Of a DNA stretch of 64,000 nt, positions 30,745-39,679 are shown in pieces. The notes beneath the pieces are model-generated. The model saw nothing but the letters and a program-made list of their open reading frames with translations, did no database searches and was not told the DNA's origin. The translations under genes were made by a program, and so were the position numbers. Positions within the stretch are counted from its first letter, which is position 1. Every line of letters begins with the position of its first letter. This DNA is from DASRDR01 sp963812945 [NCBI: uncultured Candidatus Rokubacteria bacterium] (GTDB taxonomy: Bacteria > Methylomirabilota > Methylomirabilia > Rokubacteriales), in contig CAWEXD010000008.1 in the NCBI GenBank assembly GCA_963812945.1, positions 1,178,001 through 1,242,000 on the forward strand, in the 5' to 3' direction.

Positions 30745-32150
30745 CCGCCCGCGTGATTGGAATCACCGGCATCGGGGTTCACGTGCCTCGCTATCGGCTG
30801 TCCGCCGACACGCTGAGCGCCGTCTGGGGGACGGGCGGCAGCGGGACGCGGGCCGTCGCCAACCACGACGAGGACGTGCTCACGATGGCCGTGGAGGCCG
30901 GGCTCGCAGCCCTCCCCGAGGGTGGCGGCGCGGGCCTGGACCTCGTCTGCCTCGCGAGCACGACGCCGCCATATGCCGAGAAGTCCTCGGCGGCGATCCT
31001 GGCGGCGGTGCTGGACTGCGGCCCCGCGGTCGGCGTGGCCGACCTCGGCGGGAGCCTCCGAGCCGGGACGACCGGGCTCCGGCTGGCGCTGGACGCCATC
31101 CGGGCCGGCTCGGCGCGTGAGGCGCTCGTCGCGGCGGCGGATCTCCGGCTGACCCCCCCGGGCAGCGACGTCGAGCCCGTCTGGGGCGACGGCGCGGCGG
31201 CCGTCCGCCTGGGGCAGGGGGACGCCGTGATCGCGCGCCTCGTCGGTGGCGCGTTCCACACGCACGAGTTCTCGGACGTGTGGCGGCTCGCCGGGAGCCG
31301 CTTTCCGGAGCAGGGGGACCCGACGTTCGTGCGCGCGTACGGCTACGAGCGACTCATGGCCGAGCCGGTGGCGCGCGTGCTGGCCGAGGCGGGCGTCGCG
31401 CCCGAGACGATCCGGCGCGCCGCGGTGTACGCGCCGGACGCGAGGCTCGTCGTGCCCATCCTGAGGAGCCTCGGCCTGGGCGAGGACGTGCTGCCGCGAG
31501 CGCCGCTGCTCTCCCAGGTCGGCAACACCGGCGTCGCCTCGCCACTCCTCGCGCTTGCGGCATGCCTGGAGGACGTTGAGCCCGGCGATCGGATCCTGGT
31601 GGTGGGATACGGGGCGGGGGCCGACGCGCTGCTATTCGAGGCGACGGAGCGCGTGCGGAGCGTGGACCGCTCTCGCGGCGTGGCGGCCCAGATCGCGCTG
31701 GGACAGCCGCTCCGGCACTACGGGCGGTTCCTTCAGTTCCGGCGGCTCGTCGAGACGGAGCCCGTGCGGGCGTTCACCGGGCTCCCGATGATGGAGCGGG
31801 AGGAGCGCCAGAACCTCCGCCTGTACGGCCAGCGGTGCGCCGCGTGCGGCGCGATCCAGTACCCGCGGCGGCACGTCTGCTGGCGATGCTCGGGCAAGGC
31901 CTTCGGCGAGCACCGGCTCTCGCGGCGCGGCCGGGTCTTCACGTTCACGAAGGACCACCTGGTGCCCTCGCCCGATCCGCCGACCGTCATGGTCGCGGCC
32001 GATCTCGAGGGCGGCGGGCGCTTCTACACCCAGCTGACCGACGGCGGCCCCGAGTCCGTGACGTTTGACCTGCCTGTCGAGCTGACGTTCCGCCGCTTCC
32101 ACGAGGGCGCCGGCCTCGCGAACTACTTCTGGAAGTTTCGTCGCTGCTAG
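30741..32150 (+). CDS. HMG-CoA synthase-like / DUF35 fusion protein
   Basis: A 469-residue protein. Residues 1-330 have the thiolase-superfamily fold of HMG-CoA synthase/KAS III (I-T-G-I-G-V-H-V-P-R-Y-R-L, W-G-D-G-A-A-A-V, Q-V-G-N-T-G-V-A-S, G-Y-G-A-G-A-D-A). Residues 370-469 form a DUF35 acyl-CoA-binding zinc ribbon/OB-fold (R-C-A-A-C-G ... C-W-R-C-S-G). The position of the nucleophilic Cys reads A-D-L-G-G-S-L-R-A-G-T, so the usual Cys is absent. I therefore call it synthase-like and do not assign HMG-CoA synthesis. It may bind acyl-CoA for a partner. The start ATG overlaps the DUF1232 stop. Confidence 0.82.
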   Translation: MTARVIGITGIGVHVPRYRLSADTLSAVWGTGGSGTRAVANHDEDVLTMAVEAGLAALPEGGGAGLDLVCLASTTPPYAEKSSAAILAAVLDCGPAVGVADLGGSLRAGTTGLRLALDAIRAGSAREALVAAADLRLTPPGSDVEPVWGDGAAAVRLGQGDAVIARLVGGAFHTHEFSDVWRLAGSRFPEQGDPTFVRAYGYERLMAEPVARVLAEAGVAPETIRRAAVYAPDARLVVPILRSLGLGEDVLPRAPLLSQVGNTGVASPLLALAACLEDVEPGDRILVVGYGAGADALLFEATERVRSVDRSRGVAAQIALGQPLRHYGRFLQFRRLVETEPVRAFTGLPMMEREERQNLRLYGQRCAACGAIQYPRRHVCWRCSGKAFGEHRLSRRGRVFTFTKDHLVPSPDPPTVMVAADLEGGGRFYTQLTDGGPESVTFDLPVELTFRRFHEGAGLANYFWKFRRC

Positions 32151-32186
32151 GTAGCGGAGGGCGTTGACCTTTTCGCACCGGATTAC

Positions 32187-32426
32187 TTATGCCCCGGGGA
32201 GGCTAAATAACTCGGCGATTCGCCGGGTCCGCTCGAAGGACACCTGGGTGTAGATCCTGGTCGACTCGAGCGACTCGTGGCCGAGCGCTTCGGCGATGAC
32301 CCGGATGCCCACGCCGCGGTCCACGCAGTGCTTGCCGTAGGCGTGGCGGAGCTTGTGCGGGGTGAATCGCACGCCCAGGTAGCGACGGGTCCAACGGGTC
32401 ACGACGCGGTAGCTTCGAGAGTCCAC
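32187..32426 (-). pseudogene. C-terminal fragment of a tyrosine recombinase (phage/XerD-type integrase)
   Basis: This 79-codon piece encodes F-T-P-H-K-L-R-H-A-Y-G-K-H and A-L-G-H-E-S-L-E-S-T-R-I-Y-T-Q-V, the last three catalytic boxes (H-x-L-R-H, L-G-H and the Tyr nucleophile). The N-terminal SAM-like domain and first Arg are missing. The frame stays open upstream of GTG 32426 but shows no recombinase similarity. It is a remnant of an integrated element. No tRNA or attachment repeat could be recognised next to it. Confidence 0.8.
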
Positions 32427-32587
32427 TTGCGTTCTGGGGGCGGCAGCCCCATGCTGTAGGGGCCTTCCACGGGGACGCCCGGTTAGACGACACGGCTGTC
32501 ACGCCCCCCTGGCATCTGGCTCCGTCGCGACGCCCCATTCCTACTGTGTGGGGACCCCTGTCGATGGGGCGCATGCCGAGGTCTGCG

Positions 32588-32740
32588 ATGTCTGACGAAG
32601 CTGCACTCCGAAAGCTCGCCCGTCACGCGATAGAGGCCGGCAAGCTCCCTCGCCGTCCGGATCGCACATCGGACGGGCCCGGCGTCGGCGCGCCCTGCGC
32701 GAACGAAGCCGCGCAAGTGAGATGGGGAGGCCCCGATTGA
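32588..32740 (+). pseudogene. truncated small conserved protein
   Basis: ATG 32588 gives 50 residues: M-S-D-E-A-A-L-R-K-L-A-R-H-A-I-E-A-G-K-L, then P-D-R-T-S-D-G-P-G-V-G-A-P-C and a divergent tail. From memory, related small proteins of GC-rich bacteria continue after the G-x-G-x-x-C with further Cys residues forming a zinc ribbon. Here the second Cys pair is lost and the frame ends at the start of the next ORF, so I read it as truncated or rearranged. It lies in the damaged zone next to the integrase fragment. Confidence 0.45.
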
Positions 32741-32958
32741 GCGACGCGGCGTCCGGAAACCGCCGGCCGTTCACCCTGAGCGGATCGGTCACGCACTGGA
32801 TAGCTACTACGCGCGAGCTCTCGATCCGCGGCCAGGACCTCGTGCTCACGCCGTTCGTGCCCACTGGTGAACTGGCACTCGGCCTCGAGGTTGTGGTGGC
32901 CGGGTACCACGACCCGTCCACGGGCCAGATGGTCGTCACGCGGCTCCTCTTGGCGTAG
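32737..32958 (+). CDS. hypothetical small protein
   Basis: A 73-residue protein from TTG 32737, preceded by GGGGAGG at six bases and overlapping the upstream stop (TTGA); ATG 32722 is an alternative. The sequence is a set of short beta strands (L-S-G-S-V-T-H-W-I, L-S-I-R-G-Q-D-L-V-L-T-P-F, L-E-V-V-V-A-G-Y-H, M-V-V-T-R-L-L-L-A). It looks like a small OB- or barrel-like fold. No family is recognised. Confidence 0.55.
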   Translation: MSDAASGNRRPFTLSGSVTHWIATTRELSIRGQDLVLTPFVPTGELALGLEVVVAGYHDPSTGQMVVTRLLLA

Positions 32959-33186
32959 GCACCCGTCGGGAGCGACGAGGCCCGGGCGGGCGGCCGTTCG
33001 TGGCCGTGCCCGGCGTCGGTCCATTTGCCACTTGAGGACTCTCGCGAGGTCGCCCGCCGGGGTCGTGCCCGACGGCTGAACGCGCGGGCGAGCGCGGGCG
33101 CCGGCCGGACACTCTTCGCGCTCGAGTGGCGTGCTACCGTGACGTTGGACGCGGGCAACTCGCGTCCAGCGGAAGGGAGCGCCGCC

Positions 33187-33375
33187 GTGCCTCTCCATCG
33201 ATCCCGGCAGGACAAGATGATCGCCGGTGTCTGCGGCGGGCTCGCCGAGTGGCTCGGCTGGAATCCGACCGTCGTGCGGATTCTTTACGTCCTCGTCTCG
33301 GTGCTGTCCGCGGCCTTCCCGGGGATCATCGTCTACCTGGTCCTGTGGGCTCTCATGCCGAAGGCGCCGGCGTAG
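33187..33375 (+). CDS. PspC-domain membrane protein
   Basis: A 62-residue protein from GTG 33187 with GAAGGGAG before it. The PspC signature is R-S-R-Q-D-K-M-I-A-G-V-C-G-G-L-A-E-W-L-G-W-N-P-T-V-V-R. It is followed by one transmembrane helix (L-Y-V-L-V-S-V-L-S-A-A-F-P-G-I-I-V-Y-L-V) and L-W-A-L-M-P. PspC proteins take part in envelope stress responses. The next ORF begins immediately after its stop. Confidence 0.9.
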   Translation: MPLHRSRQDKMIAGVCGGLAEWLGWNPTVVRILYVLVSVLSAAFPGIIVYLVLWALMPKAPA

Positions 33376-34863
33376 GTGAGCGTCCGCCGACGCTATGCCC
33401 TGGTCGGCACCGGCGTGCGGGCCGCGATGTACGTGGACGCGATCGCCGGACCATACCGGGACGCGGCCGAGCTCGTCGGGCTCTGTGACGTGAGCCAGAC
33501 GCGCATGAACTGGCACAATCGGCGGCTGGGGACGGCGGCCGGCATTGCGCCGCGTCCCACGTATCGCGCCGATCGCTTCGACGCGATGGTCGCCGAGACC
33601 CGGCCCGACACCGTCATCGTCACGACCGTGGACGCGACGCACCACGCCTACATCGCGCGGGCCATGGAGCTCGGCTGCGACGCGATCACCGAGAAGCCGA
33701 TGACGACCGACGTGGAGAAGATGCGGGTCATCTTCGACGCGATCGCGCGCACGGGACGCTCGTTGCGGGTCGCCTTCAACTACCGCTACGCCCCGGCCCA
33801 CACCACGCTGCGCCGGCTGATGCTGGAGGGCGTCGTCGGGCGCCCCCTGTGCGTGGACTTCTCGTGGCTCCTGGACACGCGGCACGGCGCGGACTACTTC
33901 CGCCGCTGGCACCGGGAGAAGGAGAGCTCGGGAGGGCTTTTGGTTCACAAGGCAACCCACCATTTCGACCTCGTGAACTGGTGGATCGGCTCCCGCCCCC
34001 GGGAGGTGCTCGCGCTCGGCGCGCTGTCGTTCTACGGGCGCGCGAACGCCGAGGCGCGCGGCGAGTCCTACCCGTACGCGCGCTACACGGGAAGCCGTGA
34101 GGCCCGGGAAGACCCGTTCGCCCTGTTTCTCGACCGGAGCGAGACGCTCCGCGGGCTGTACCTCGAGGCGGAGGCCGAGAACGGCTACATCCGGGACCAG
34201 AACGTGTTCGGGGAGCCGATCACCATCGACGACACGATGACGCTGACCGCCCGCTACGACAACGGTGCGCTGCTCTCGTACTGCCTGGTCGCGTCCGCGC
34301 TGGTGGCCTACGGGTTCGCCCGCATCCGGTTCGCGGGCCGGAACTTCTGGTTCACCTGCATGCTGCTGACGCTGATGCTTCCCGTCCAGGTCATCATCAT
34401 TCCCCAGTACGTGTTCTTCACCAAGCTCGGCTTGGTGAACACGTTCTATCCGCTGCTCGTGCCGCGGTTCTTCGGCATGGCGTTCTTCATCTTCATGATC
34501 ATGCAGTTCATCCGCGGCATTCCCCGGGAGCTCGACGAGGCGGCGGAGATCGACGGGTGCAGCCAGCTCGGCATCTTCTTCCGGATCATCCTCCCCCTGA
34601 TCCGTCCGGCGCTGATCACCGCGGCGATCTTCTCCTTCTACTGGACGTGGGAGGACTTCCTCACGCCGCTCGTGTACCTGAACGAGCCGAAGCTCTACAC
34701 GATCTCCGTCGCGCTCCGCTCGTTCGCCGACGCATCGGGCGCCACCGACTGGGGCGCCATCTTCGCGATGTCGGCGCTGTCGCTCGTGCCCGTGCTCGCC
34801 GTCTTCATCGTCTTCCAGCGGTATCTGGTCCAGGGCATCAGCACCACCGGGATGAAGGGCTAG
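33376..34863 (+). CDS. chimera: truncated Gfo/Idh/MocA oxidoreductase fused to C-terminal sugar ABC permease
   Basis: This open frame of 495 residues joins two unrelated proteins. Residues 1 to about 304 are a Gfo/Idh/MocA dehydrogenase ([24 protein letters not shown]). Residues about 308-495 are the last two thirds of a MalG-type sugar ABC permease ([15 protein letters not shown], then the E-A-A-E-I-D-G-C ATPase-coupling loop, then T-G-M-K-G). The join is near 34285-34311, where L-V-A-S-A-L-V-A-Y could belong to either partner. The permease lacks its first helices and the dehydrogenase its C-terminus. It is probably non-functional: either a deletion through short homology or a misassembly. 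Confidence 0.85.
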   Translation: MSVRRRYALVGTGVRAAMYVDAIAGPYRDAAELVGLCDVSQTRMNWHNRRLGTAAGIAPRPTYRADRFDAMVAETRPDTVIVTTVDATHHAYIARAMELGCDAITEKPMTTDVEKMRVIFDAIARTGRSLRVAFNYRYAPAHTTLRRLMLEGVVGRPLCVDFSWLLDTRHGADYFRRWHREKESSGGLLVHKATHHFDLVNWWIGSRPREVLALGALSFYGRANAEARGESYPYARYTGSREAREDPFALFLDRSETLRGLYLEAEAENGYIRDQNVFGEPITIDDTMTLTARYDNGALLSYCLVASALVAYGFARIRFAGRNFWFTCMLLTLMLPVQVIIIPQYVFFTKLGLVNTFYPLLVPRFFGMAFFIFMIMQFIRGIPRELDEAAEIDGCSQLGIFFRIILPLIRPALITAAIFSFYWTWEDFLTPLVYLNEPKLYTISVALRSFADASGATDWGAIFAMSALSLVPVLAVFIVFQRYLVQGISTTGMKG

Positions 34864-34887
34864 GCTGGGCCGGCCCGGTCCTCCGCC

Positions 34888-35898
34888 ATGGCGCCAGCGG
34901 TCCGGTTCGCGGTCGTCGGCGCCAACCACGGACACATCTACGGCCAGACGGAGCTTCTCCGCCGCGCGGGCGCGGAGCTGGTCTCGTTCCTCGTCGAGGA
35001 GCCCGACCTCGCCGCCCAGTTCGGCGACCGCTACCCCGCCGCTCGCCGGGTGCGCGATCGACGGGAGATCCTGGAGGATCCTGGCCTCCAGCTGGTGGTG
35101 AGCGCCGCCATCCCGTGCGACCGCGGCCCGCTCGGGGTCGCGGTCATGCGCCACGGGAAGGACTTCATGAGCGACAAGCCCGCCTTCACGACGCTCGGGC
35201 AGTTGGCCGAGGCCCGGCGCGTCCAGGCCGCGACGGGGCGCATCTTTTCCGTCTGCTTCAGCGAGCGATTCGAGAGCGCGGCCACGGTGCGGGCCGGGGA
35301 GCTGGTGGCGGCCGGCGCGATCGGGAAGGTCGTCCACACGATGGGGCTCGGGCCGCACCGGATCAACGCGCCCAGCCGGCCCGCCTGGTTCTTCCGGCGG
35401 GCGCAGTCGGGCGGGATCCTCACCGACATCGCGTCCCACCAGGCGGACCAGTTCCTGTTTTTCACCGACTCGACGGTCGCCGAGGTGGTCGCGGCGCAGG
35501 TCGCGAATTGGAAGTTCCCGGAGTGGCCGGAGCTGGAGGACTTCGGGGAGATGCTGCTGCGGGGCGACGGGGGCAGCGGCTACGCGCGCGTCGACTGGTA
35601 CACGCCCGACGGTCTCGACACCTGGGGCGACGGCCGCCTGGTGGTGCTGGGAACCGAGGGATACCTGGAGCTCCGGAAGTACGTCGACATCGCCGGGCGG
35701 CCGGGAGGCGATCACCTGTTCCTGGTCGACGCGAAGGGCGTGCGGCACGTGGATGCGGGCGGGAGTCATCTGCCGTACGGCCGGCAGCTCCTCGCCGACA
35801 TCCTGAACCGCACGGAGACGGCGATGCCCCAGGCCCACTGCTTCCTCGCTTGCCAGCTGGCGCTGGAGGCGGAGGAGAAGGCGGTGCGGATACGGTAA
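34888..35898 (+). CDS. Gfo/Idh/MocA family oxidoreductase
   Basis: A 336-residue NAD(P)-dependent dehydrogenase-like protein. The N-terminal Rossmann fold starts V-R-F-A-V-V-G-A-N-H-G-H. The usual E-K-P is D-K-P (M-S-D-K-P-A-F). The C-terminal domain has G-G-I-L-T-D-I-A-S-H-Q-A-D-Q, whose Asp and His are the expected catalytic or substrate residues. Family members oxidise or reduce sugars, inositols and related polyols. It follows the ABC permease remnant by 24 bases, typical of a sugar uptake/catabolism operon. Confidence 0.9.
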   Translation: MAPAVRFAVVGANHGHIYGQTELLRRAGAELVSFLVEEPDLAAQFGDRYPAARRVRDRREILEDPGLQLVVSAAIPCDRGPLGVAVMRHGKDFMSDKPAFTTLGQLAEARRVQAATGRIFSVCFSERFESAATVRAGELVAAGAIGKVVHTMGLGPHRINAPSRPAWFFRRAQSGGILTDIASHQADQFLFFTDSTVAEVVAAQVANWKFPEWPELEDFGEMLLRGDGGSGYARVDWYTPDGLDTWGDGRLVVLGTEGYLELRKYVDIAGRPGGDHLFLVDAKGVRHVDAGGSHLPYGRQLLADILNRTETAMPQAHCFLACQLALEAEEKAVRIR

Positions 35899-35932
35899 TG
35901 AGAGTGGCGGGGACCACGCGCGGCGGCGGGCG

Positions 35933-37018
35933 ATGAGCGACGTGCTGAGGGTGGGCGTGGTGGGCTCAGGCATCGGCCGGGTGCACGTCGAGGCGTACCG
36001 GAGCCTGCCCGGGCTCTTCGAGGTGGCGGCCATCTGTGACGTCGCCCCGGAGCGGGCCCGAGAGGTCGCGGCGGCCAACGAGATCCCCCGGGTGGTGACG
36101 GAGTTCGCGGCGCTGTGCGCGCTCGACGATCTCGACGTGATCGACATCTGCACGCCGCCCTACCTGCACGCCGATCAGACGATCGAGGCGCTCGAGGCCG
36201 GTCGTCACGTGATCTGCGAGAAGCCGCTCGCGGGGTCGCTCCTGGACGCCGACCGGGTGGCGGCCGCCGAGAAGCGATCGGGCCGCCGCGTGATGCCCGT
36301 CTTCCAGTACCGGTTCGGCCACGGGATCCAGAAGCTCAAGCTCCTCGTGGACCGGGGGATCACGGGGCGCCCCTACCTGACGACCGTCGAGACCGCCTGG
36401 CGCCGCCGGCCGGCCTACTACGCGGTCCCGTGGCGGGCCAAATGGGCGACCGAGCTCGGAGGGCCCGTGGTGAACCTGGCCATCCACGCCCACGATCTCG
36501 TGCAGTACGTCCTCGGGGCGCCCAGGAGCGTGTTCGCCCACCTCGCCACGCTCGTGAACCCGGTGGAGACCGAGGACTGCGTCGCGGCCTCGCTCCAGAT
36601 GGCGGACGGCTCCCTCTGCACCCTCTCGGCCACGGTCGGCTCGGCCCACGAGATCAGCCGCCACCGCTTCTGCTTCGACAATCTGAGCGCCGAGAGCAAC
36701 ACCGAGCCCTACCGGAACACGCACGAGCCGTGGATCTTCACGGGCGACACCCCGGAGATCGCCGAGCAGGTGAGCGAAGCCCTGGCGACCTTCCGGCCGC
36801 TCCCCGAGGGATTCGCCGGGCAGTTCTACCGGTTTCACCACGCCCTCCGGACGGGCGGCGAGCTTCCCGTCACGCTGGCAGACGCGCGCACCGCCATCGA
36901 GCTCATGACCGCGATCTACCACTCGGCGCGGACAGGCGCGCCGGTCCGCCTGCCGCTCGACGCGGCCCATCCCCTGTACGGGGGGTGGCAGCTGCCTGGT
37001 CGCCCAGCCCCACCCTGA
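35933..37018 (+). CDS. Gfo/Idh/MocA family oxidoreductase
   Basis: A 361-residue protein with an N-terminal Rossmann motif (V-G-V-V-G-S-G-I-G-R-V-H), the canonical C-E-K-P-L-A and the C-terminal L-G-G-P-V-V-N-L-A-I-H-A-H-D-L signature. It differs from the two upstream relatives, so three paralogous dehydrogenases are lined up with a broken sugar transporter. Its substrate is probably a sugar or cyclitol. It starts at ATG 35933, 34 bases after the previous stop. Confidence 0.92.
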   Translation: MSDVLRVGVVGSGIGRVHVEAYRSLPGLFEVAAICDVAPERAREVAAANEIPRVVTEFAALCALDDLDVIDICTPPYLHADQTIEALEAGRHVICEKPLAGSLLDADRVAAAEKRSGRRVMPVFQYRFGHGIQKLKLLVDRGITGRPYLTTVETAWRRRPAYYAVPWRAKWATELGGPVVNLAIHAHDLVQYVLGAPRSVFAHLATLVNPVETEDCVAASLQMADGSLCTLSATVGSAHEISRHRFCFDNLSAESNTEPYRNTHEPWIFTGDTPEIAEQVSEALATFRPLPEGFAGQFYRFHHALRTGGELPVTLADARTAIELMTAIYHSARTGAPVRLPLDAAHPLYGGWQLPGRPAPP

Positions 37019-37083
37019 CGCCGGGCCGGGCGCCGCCGGGAGACGTGCGCGCCGCGCCGGGGGCGTTTACACTCTGAGCGGCG

Positions 37084-37884
37084 ATGCGCGCGCGCGTCTT
37101 CTTGCTTTCGCCGGCTTACTGCGGCGCCAAGCGGGCCCGCCTGGTTCTCCGACCGGAAGCGACGTTCGACCTCGCCTGCCGCCTTCGCGCACGAGGGGGA
37201 GCCTCGCTGGGCGAGGTGTTCAGCTTTCTGAGCGGGCTCTACTTCCGGGGCAAGCTGGCGTACGGGCGCGCCTTCGCGCGCCCGCCGGATGGCGTCGCCG
37301 GCGTCATGGTGATCACGTCCTGCCAGGGTCTCCGGTCCCCTGATGCGCGCGTCGACGTCCCTCTGATAGAACGGTACGCGCAGGTGGACATCGCGGCGGC
37401 CGACGCTCGCTACCGTCGACCCCTGGTGCGCGACGCCCGGAGACTGCGCCGGGTCCTCGCGGGTCGTGGTGACTGGGAGGCGGTCCTTCTGGGTAGCGTC
37501 GCGAGCGACAAGTACGTGGAGCCGCTCGTGAAGGTGTTCGGTGACCGTCTCGTGTTTCCGGTGGATTTCGTCGGGCGCGGCGACATGAGCCGGGGCGGCC
37601 TGCTTCTCCGCTGCGTGAACGAGGGCCGAGAGCTCGAGTACGCGCCAGTCGTGACCGCGGTTCGCCGCGGGCGCCGGCCGGCGCGACTGGTTCCGCAGCC
37701 GGGGATCCTCCTGCGGGCCATTGGGGAGGGGACGCGCGACCGGTCGACGACCTGGCCGGCGTCCTCGAAGGCGATGGCGGATCAGTGCCTCGAGTCCCCT
37801 GTGGCGAGGGGACCGTCCGTGGGATACTCTCGGCGCCAACCGAAGTGCAATCTGCCCGCCGCCGTTTCGGAGGGACACTCGTGA
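37084..37884 (+). CDS. conserved protein of unknown function
   Basis: A 266-residue protein. The N-terminus V-F-L-L-S-P-A-Y-C-G-A-K-R-A and blocks G-E-V-F-S-F-L-S-G-L-Y-F-R-G-K-L, L-L-G-S-V-A-S-D-K-Y-V-E-P-L and F-V-G-R-G-D-M-S-R-G-G-L-L-L-R-C-V look conserved. I do not know a function. There is no signal peptide. The last 50 residues are Arg/Ser-rich and may be a read-through of spacer; even so, the stop overlaps the GTG of the aldolase gene by four bases. TACACT ten bases before ATG 37084 suggests a very short leader. Confidence 0.75.
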   Translation: MRARVFLLSPAYCGAKRARLVLRPEATFDLACRLRARGGASLGEVFSFLSGLYFRGKLAYGRAFARPPDGVAGVMVITSCQGLRSPDARVDVPLIERYAQVDIAAADARYRRPLVRDARRLRRVLAGRGDWEAVLLGSVASDKYVEPLVKVFGDRLVFPVDFVGRGDMSRGGLLLRCVNEGRELEYAPVVTAVRRGRRPARLVPQPGILLRAIGEGTRDRSTTWPASSKAMADQCLESPVARGPSVGYSRRQPKCNLPAAVSEGHS

Positions 37885-38936
37885 CCCAGGCCGTCGCGCC
37901 CATCGACCTGCGCTCGGACACCGTGACGTTGCCCTCGCCCGCGATGCGAGCGGCCATGGCCGCCGCCCCCGTCGGGAACGACGAGTTCGGCGAGGACCCG
38001 ACGATGAACCGCCTCCTGGAGCGGACCGCCGGGCTCCTCGGGAAGGAGGCGGCGTTCTGGCTGCCGAGCGGGATCATGGCGAATCAAGTCGCCCTGCGCA
38101 CCTTGACGCATCCCGGGGACGACGTCATCGTGAGCCGCGAGAGTCACGCGGTCTGGCACGAGGCCGGCGGGTCCGCGGCGAACGCAGGCGTCCAGTTCAC
38201 GGAGATCGGCGCGCGCGGAGCTTTCACGGTGGACGAGTTCCTGGCGGCCCGGCGGTCGCGTGACCACCCCATGTACCCTCCGACCACCCTCGTCGAGATC
38301 GAGAACACCCACAATCGCATGGGCGGGGTGGTTTTTCCGCAGGGGGAGGCCGAGCGGGTCTGCGCGGCGGCGCGGGAGCACGGCGTCGCGTCGTTCCTCG
38401 ACGGGGCGCGACTGTGGAATGCCGCCGTCGCGAGCGGGCGGACGGTGGGCGACATCGCGAGGCCGTTCGATCTGGTTGCCGTGGCGTTCTCGAAGGGCCT
38501 CGGCGCACCGGGCGGCTCGATCCTGGCGGGGTCGCGGGCCCTGATGCAACGCGCCGCTCGCTACCGGTGGATGTTCGGGGGCGTGATGCGCCAGACGGGG
38601 ATCTTCGCCGCCGCGGCGCTCTACGCGCTGGACCACAACGTCGAGCGCCTGGCCGAGGACCATGCGAACGCCCGGCGGCTTGCGGAGCGCCTGGCGGTGA
38701 GCCCGCGGATCGTGCTGGACCTCGCGAGCGTCCGGACGAACATCATCGTATTCCGGCTGACGGAGGACGCCCCGGATGCAGCGACCGTGGTGACACGGTC
38801 ACGGGAGCGCGGGGTGCTCCTCTTCAACATCGGGCCCCGGACGCTCCGCGCCGTGACCCACCTGGACGTCTCCCGCAAACAGTGCGAGGAGGCAGGGGAG
38901 ATCCTGGCCGGGATCGCCGAAGGTCAGAAGGCCTAG
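37881..38936 (+). CDS. ltaE: low-specificity L-threonine aldolase
   Basis: A 351-residue PLP enzyme that cleaves L-threonine or L-allo-threonine to glycine and acetaldehyde. Motifs are D-L-R-S-D-T-V-T-L-P-S-P-A-M, G-N-D-E-F-G-E-D-P-T, E-N-T-H-N-R-M-G-G, L-D-G-A-R-L-W-N and A-F-S-K205-G-L-G-A-P-G-G-S, where K205 binds PLP. GTG 37881 follows GGAGGGA by five bases. With glyA and the class V aminotransferase it adds to glycine-forming capacity in this region. Confidence 0.94.
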   Translation: MTQAVAPIDLRSDTVTLPSPAMRAAMAAAPVGNDEFGEDPTMNRLLERTAGLLGKEAAFWLPSGIMANQVALRTLTHPGDDVIVSRESHAVWHEAGGSAANAGVQFTEIGARGAFTVDEFLAARRSRDHPMYPPTTLVEIENTHNRMGGVVFPQGEAERVCAAAREHGVASFLDGARLWNAAVASGRTVGDIARPFDLVAVAFSKGLGAPGGSILAGSRALMQRAARYRWMFGGVMRQTGIFAAAALYALDHNVERLAEDHANARRLAERLAVSPRIVLDLASVRTNIIVFRLTEDAPDAATVVTRSRERGVLLFNIGPRTLRAVTHLDVSRKQCEEAGEILAGIAEGQKA

Positions 38937-38966
38937 ACCGGCGCCGGCCGCGCAGTGACGCGGGGC

Positions 38967-39677
38967 TCAGCGCCCGAGGTAGAGCCGGCGGATGCGCTCG
39001 TCGGTCCGGATGGCCTCGCCGGACCCCTCGAACCGGTTGAGCCCGAGCTCCAGCACGTAGGCGTAGTCGGAGATCTCGAGAGCCTTGGCCGCGTTCTGCT
39101 CGACCATGAGGATGGTCTGGCCGCGGCGCCGGAGGTCCTCGATGATCCGGAAGATCTCCTTGAACACGAGCGGGGCGAGCCCGAGCGTCGGCTCGTCGAG
39201 GAGCATCAGCCGGGGCCGGAGCAGGAGCGCGCGGCCCATCTCGAGCATCTGCTGCTGCCCGCCCGACAGGTCCGCGGCGCGCTTTCGCCGGGCGTCGCGG
39301 AGCATCGGGAAGACCCCGTAGACCCGCTCGACCTCGCCATCGAGCTCGGCCGAGCGCGGCCGGACGTACGCGCCCAGCCGCAGGTTCTCCTCGACCGTCA
39401 TCAGGGGGAAGACGTTCCGGCCCTGGGGGACGTACGTGATGCCGCGCCGGAGCAGCTCGGCGGGAGGCTGGTTCGTGACGTCTTGGCCGTCGAACCTGAC
39501 GTGTCCCTGGCGGGCGGGCAGGAGGCCGAAGAGCGTCTTGAACACCGTGGACTTGCCGGCGCCGTTCGGTCCGATGATCGAGACCACCTGGCCGGCTTCG
39601 ACGCGGAGCGAGACGCCCTTCAGGATCTCCATCTTCCCGTAGCCGGCGTGGAGGTCCTCGACTTCGAGCAGCGGCAT
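38967..39677 (-). CDS. livF: branched-chain amino acid ABC transporter ATPase LivF
   Basis: A 236-residue ABC ATPase with Walker A G-P-N-G-A-G-K-S-T, L-S-G-G-Q-Q-Q-M-L-E signature and Walker B L-M-L-L-D-E-P-T-L-G-L-A-P. The start of the LivF type, L-L-E-V-E-D-L-H-A-G-Y-G, is present. It is the last gene of the liv cluster; its ATG lies two bases after the livG stop. It powers import of leucine/isoleucine/valine or other hydrophobic amino acids, or amides or aromatic acids, with LivG. Confidence 0.95.
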   Translation of the reverse strand: MPLLEVEDLHAGYGKMEILKGVSLRVEAGQVVSIIGPNGAGKSTVFKTLFGLLPARQGHVRFDGQDVTNQPPAELLRRGITYVPQGRNVFPLMTVEENLRLGAYVRPRSAELDGEVERVYGVFPMLRDARRKRAADLSGGQQQMLEMGRALLLRPRLMLLDEPTLGLAPLVFKEIFRIIEDLRRRGQTILMVEQNAAKALEISDYAYVLELGLNRFEGSGEAIRTDERIRRLYLGR

Positions 39678-39679
39678 GG

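Noticed and set aside
32150-32190. A tRNA or attachment site at the integrase fragment
   Set aside because: No cloverleaf, T-loop or direct repeat could be seen.
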